From Actinomycetes bacterium (GTDB taxonomy: Bacteria; Actinomycetota; Thermoleophilia; Gaiellales; Gaiellaceae): DNA of 8,607 bases. The notes beneath the pieces are model-generated. The model was not told where the DNA came from. It saw nothing but the letters and a program-made list of their open reading frames with translations, and made no database searches. The position numbers and the translations under genes are program-made. Positions 8,571 through 8,607 of this stretch are shown piece by piece. The stretch's first letter is position 1, and each line of letters begins with the position of its first letter. The DNA lies in assembly GCA_030624785.1 (NCBI GenBank), contig JAUXJK010000068.1, forward strand, positions 1 through 8,607. The letters run 5' to 3'.

Positions 8571-8605
8571 GGTGTGGCCCGCCGCAACGTGCGACGGACC
8601 ACACC
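8571..8605 (-). terminator. Strong intercistronic hairpin upstream of livH
   Basis: A 15-base inverted repeat (8571-8585 with 8591-8605) encloses a five-base loop. In minus-strand RNA all 15 positions pair (13 Watson-Crick and two G-U). In plus-strand RNA the same two positions are C-A mismatches, so the structure is built for minus-strand transcripts. No clear U-run follows (UCUCGUCAUC), so this is either a U-poor terminator or a 3'-end stabiliser/processing hairpin of a gene beyond the right edge. A substrate-binding protein gene is the natural candidate. Confidence 0.55.
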
Positions 8606-8607
8606 CC

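Overview
The window looks like chromosomal DNA of a GC-rich bacterium, most likely an actinobacterium (Actinobacteria/Thermoleophilia-like). The reasons are GC-rich codons, GTG and TTG starts, a class II fumarase close to the mycobacterial type, and branched-chain-type ABC ATPases with variant motifs that I associate with actinobacteria. The taxon is an inference; no rRNA or marker gene is present.

All eight confident genes lie on the minus strand and are read from right to left. In transcription order they are livH (7545-8468), livM (6114-7544), livG (5326-6114), livF (4625-5329), a class V aminotransferase-fold PLP enzyme (3475-4635), an aldo/keto reductase (2477-3472), a serine/threonine dehydratase-family PLP enzyme (1512-2480) and fumC (136-1464). 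The first seven are packed with no real spacers: the livH stop abuts the livM start, livM/livG share one base, livG/livF overlap by four, livF/class V enzyme by eleven, two bases separate class V enzyme and reductase, and reductase/dehydratase overlap by four. A 47-base gap precedes fumC. This is the layout of one polycistronic, translationally coupled unit.

The first four genes encode both membrane subunits and both ATPases of a branched-chain amino acid-type (HAAT family) ABC importer. The extracellular substrate-binding protein is not in the window and may lie just beyond the right edge. A 15-bp hairpin at 8571-8605, fully paired only in minus-strand RNA, fits the end or processing site of such an upstream gene. 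The next three genes are two PLP enzymes and an NADPH-type oxidoreductase, which suggests that the imported compound is an amino acid or amine that is then deaminated, cleaved or epimerised and reduced. Fumarase would connect to the TCA cycle, but it may simply be a housekeeping neighbour. The substrate cannot be read from the sequence.

The two ends are short non-coding or undecided stretches: 1-135 (two mutually exclusive partial reading frames run off the left edge) and 8469-8607 (leader of livH with hairpins). I saw no RNA genes, insertion sequences, CRISPR arrays or attachment sites. No wholly new system is evident. The most unusual points are the physical fusion of a transporter operon to an enzyme module, a LivM with about 125 extra residues near its C-terminus, and a fumarase with a short N-terminus.
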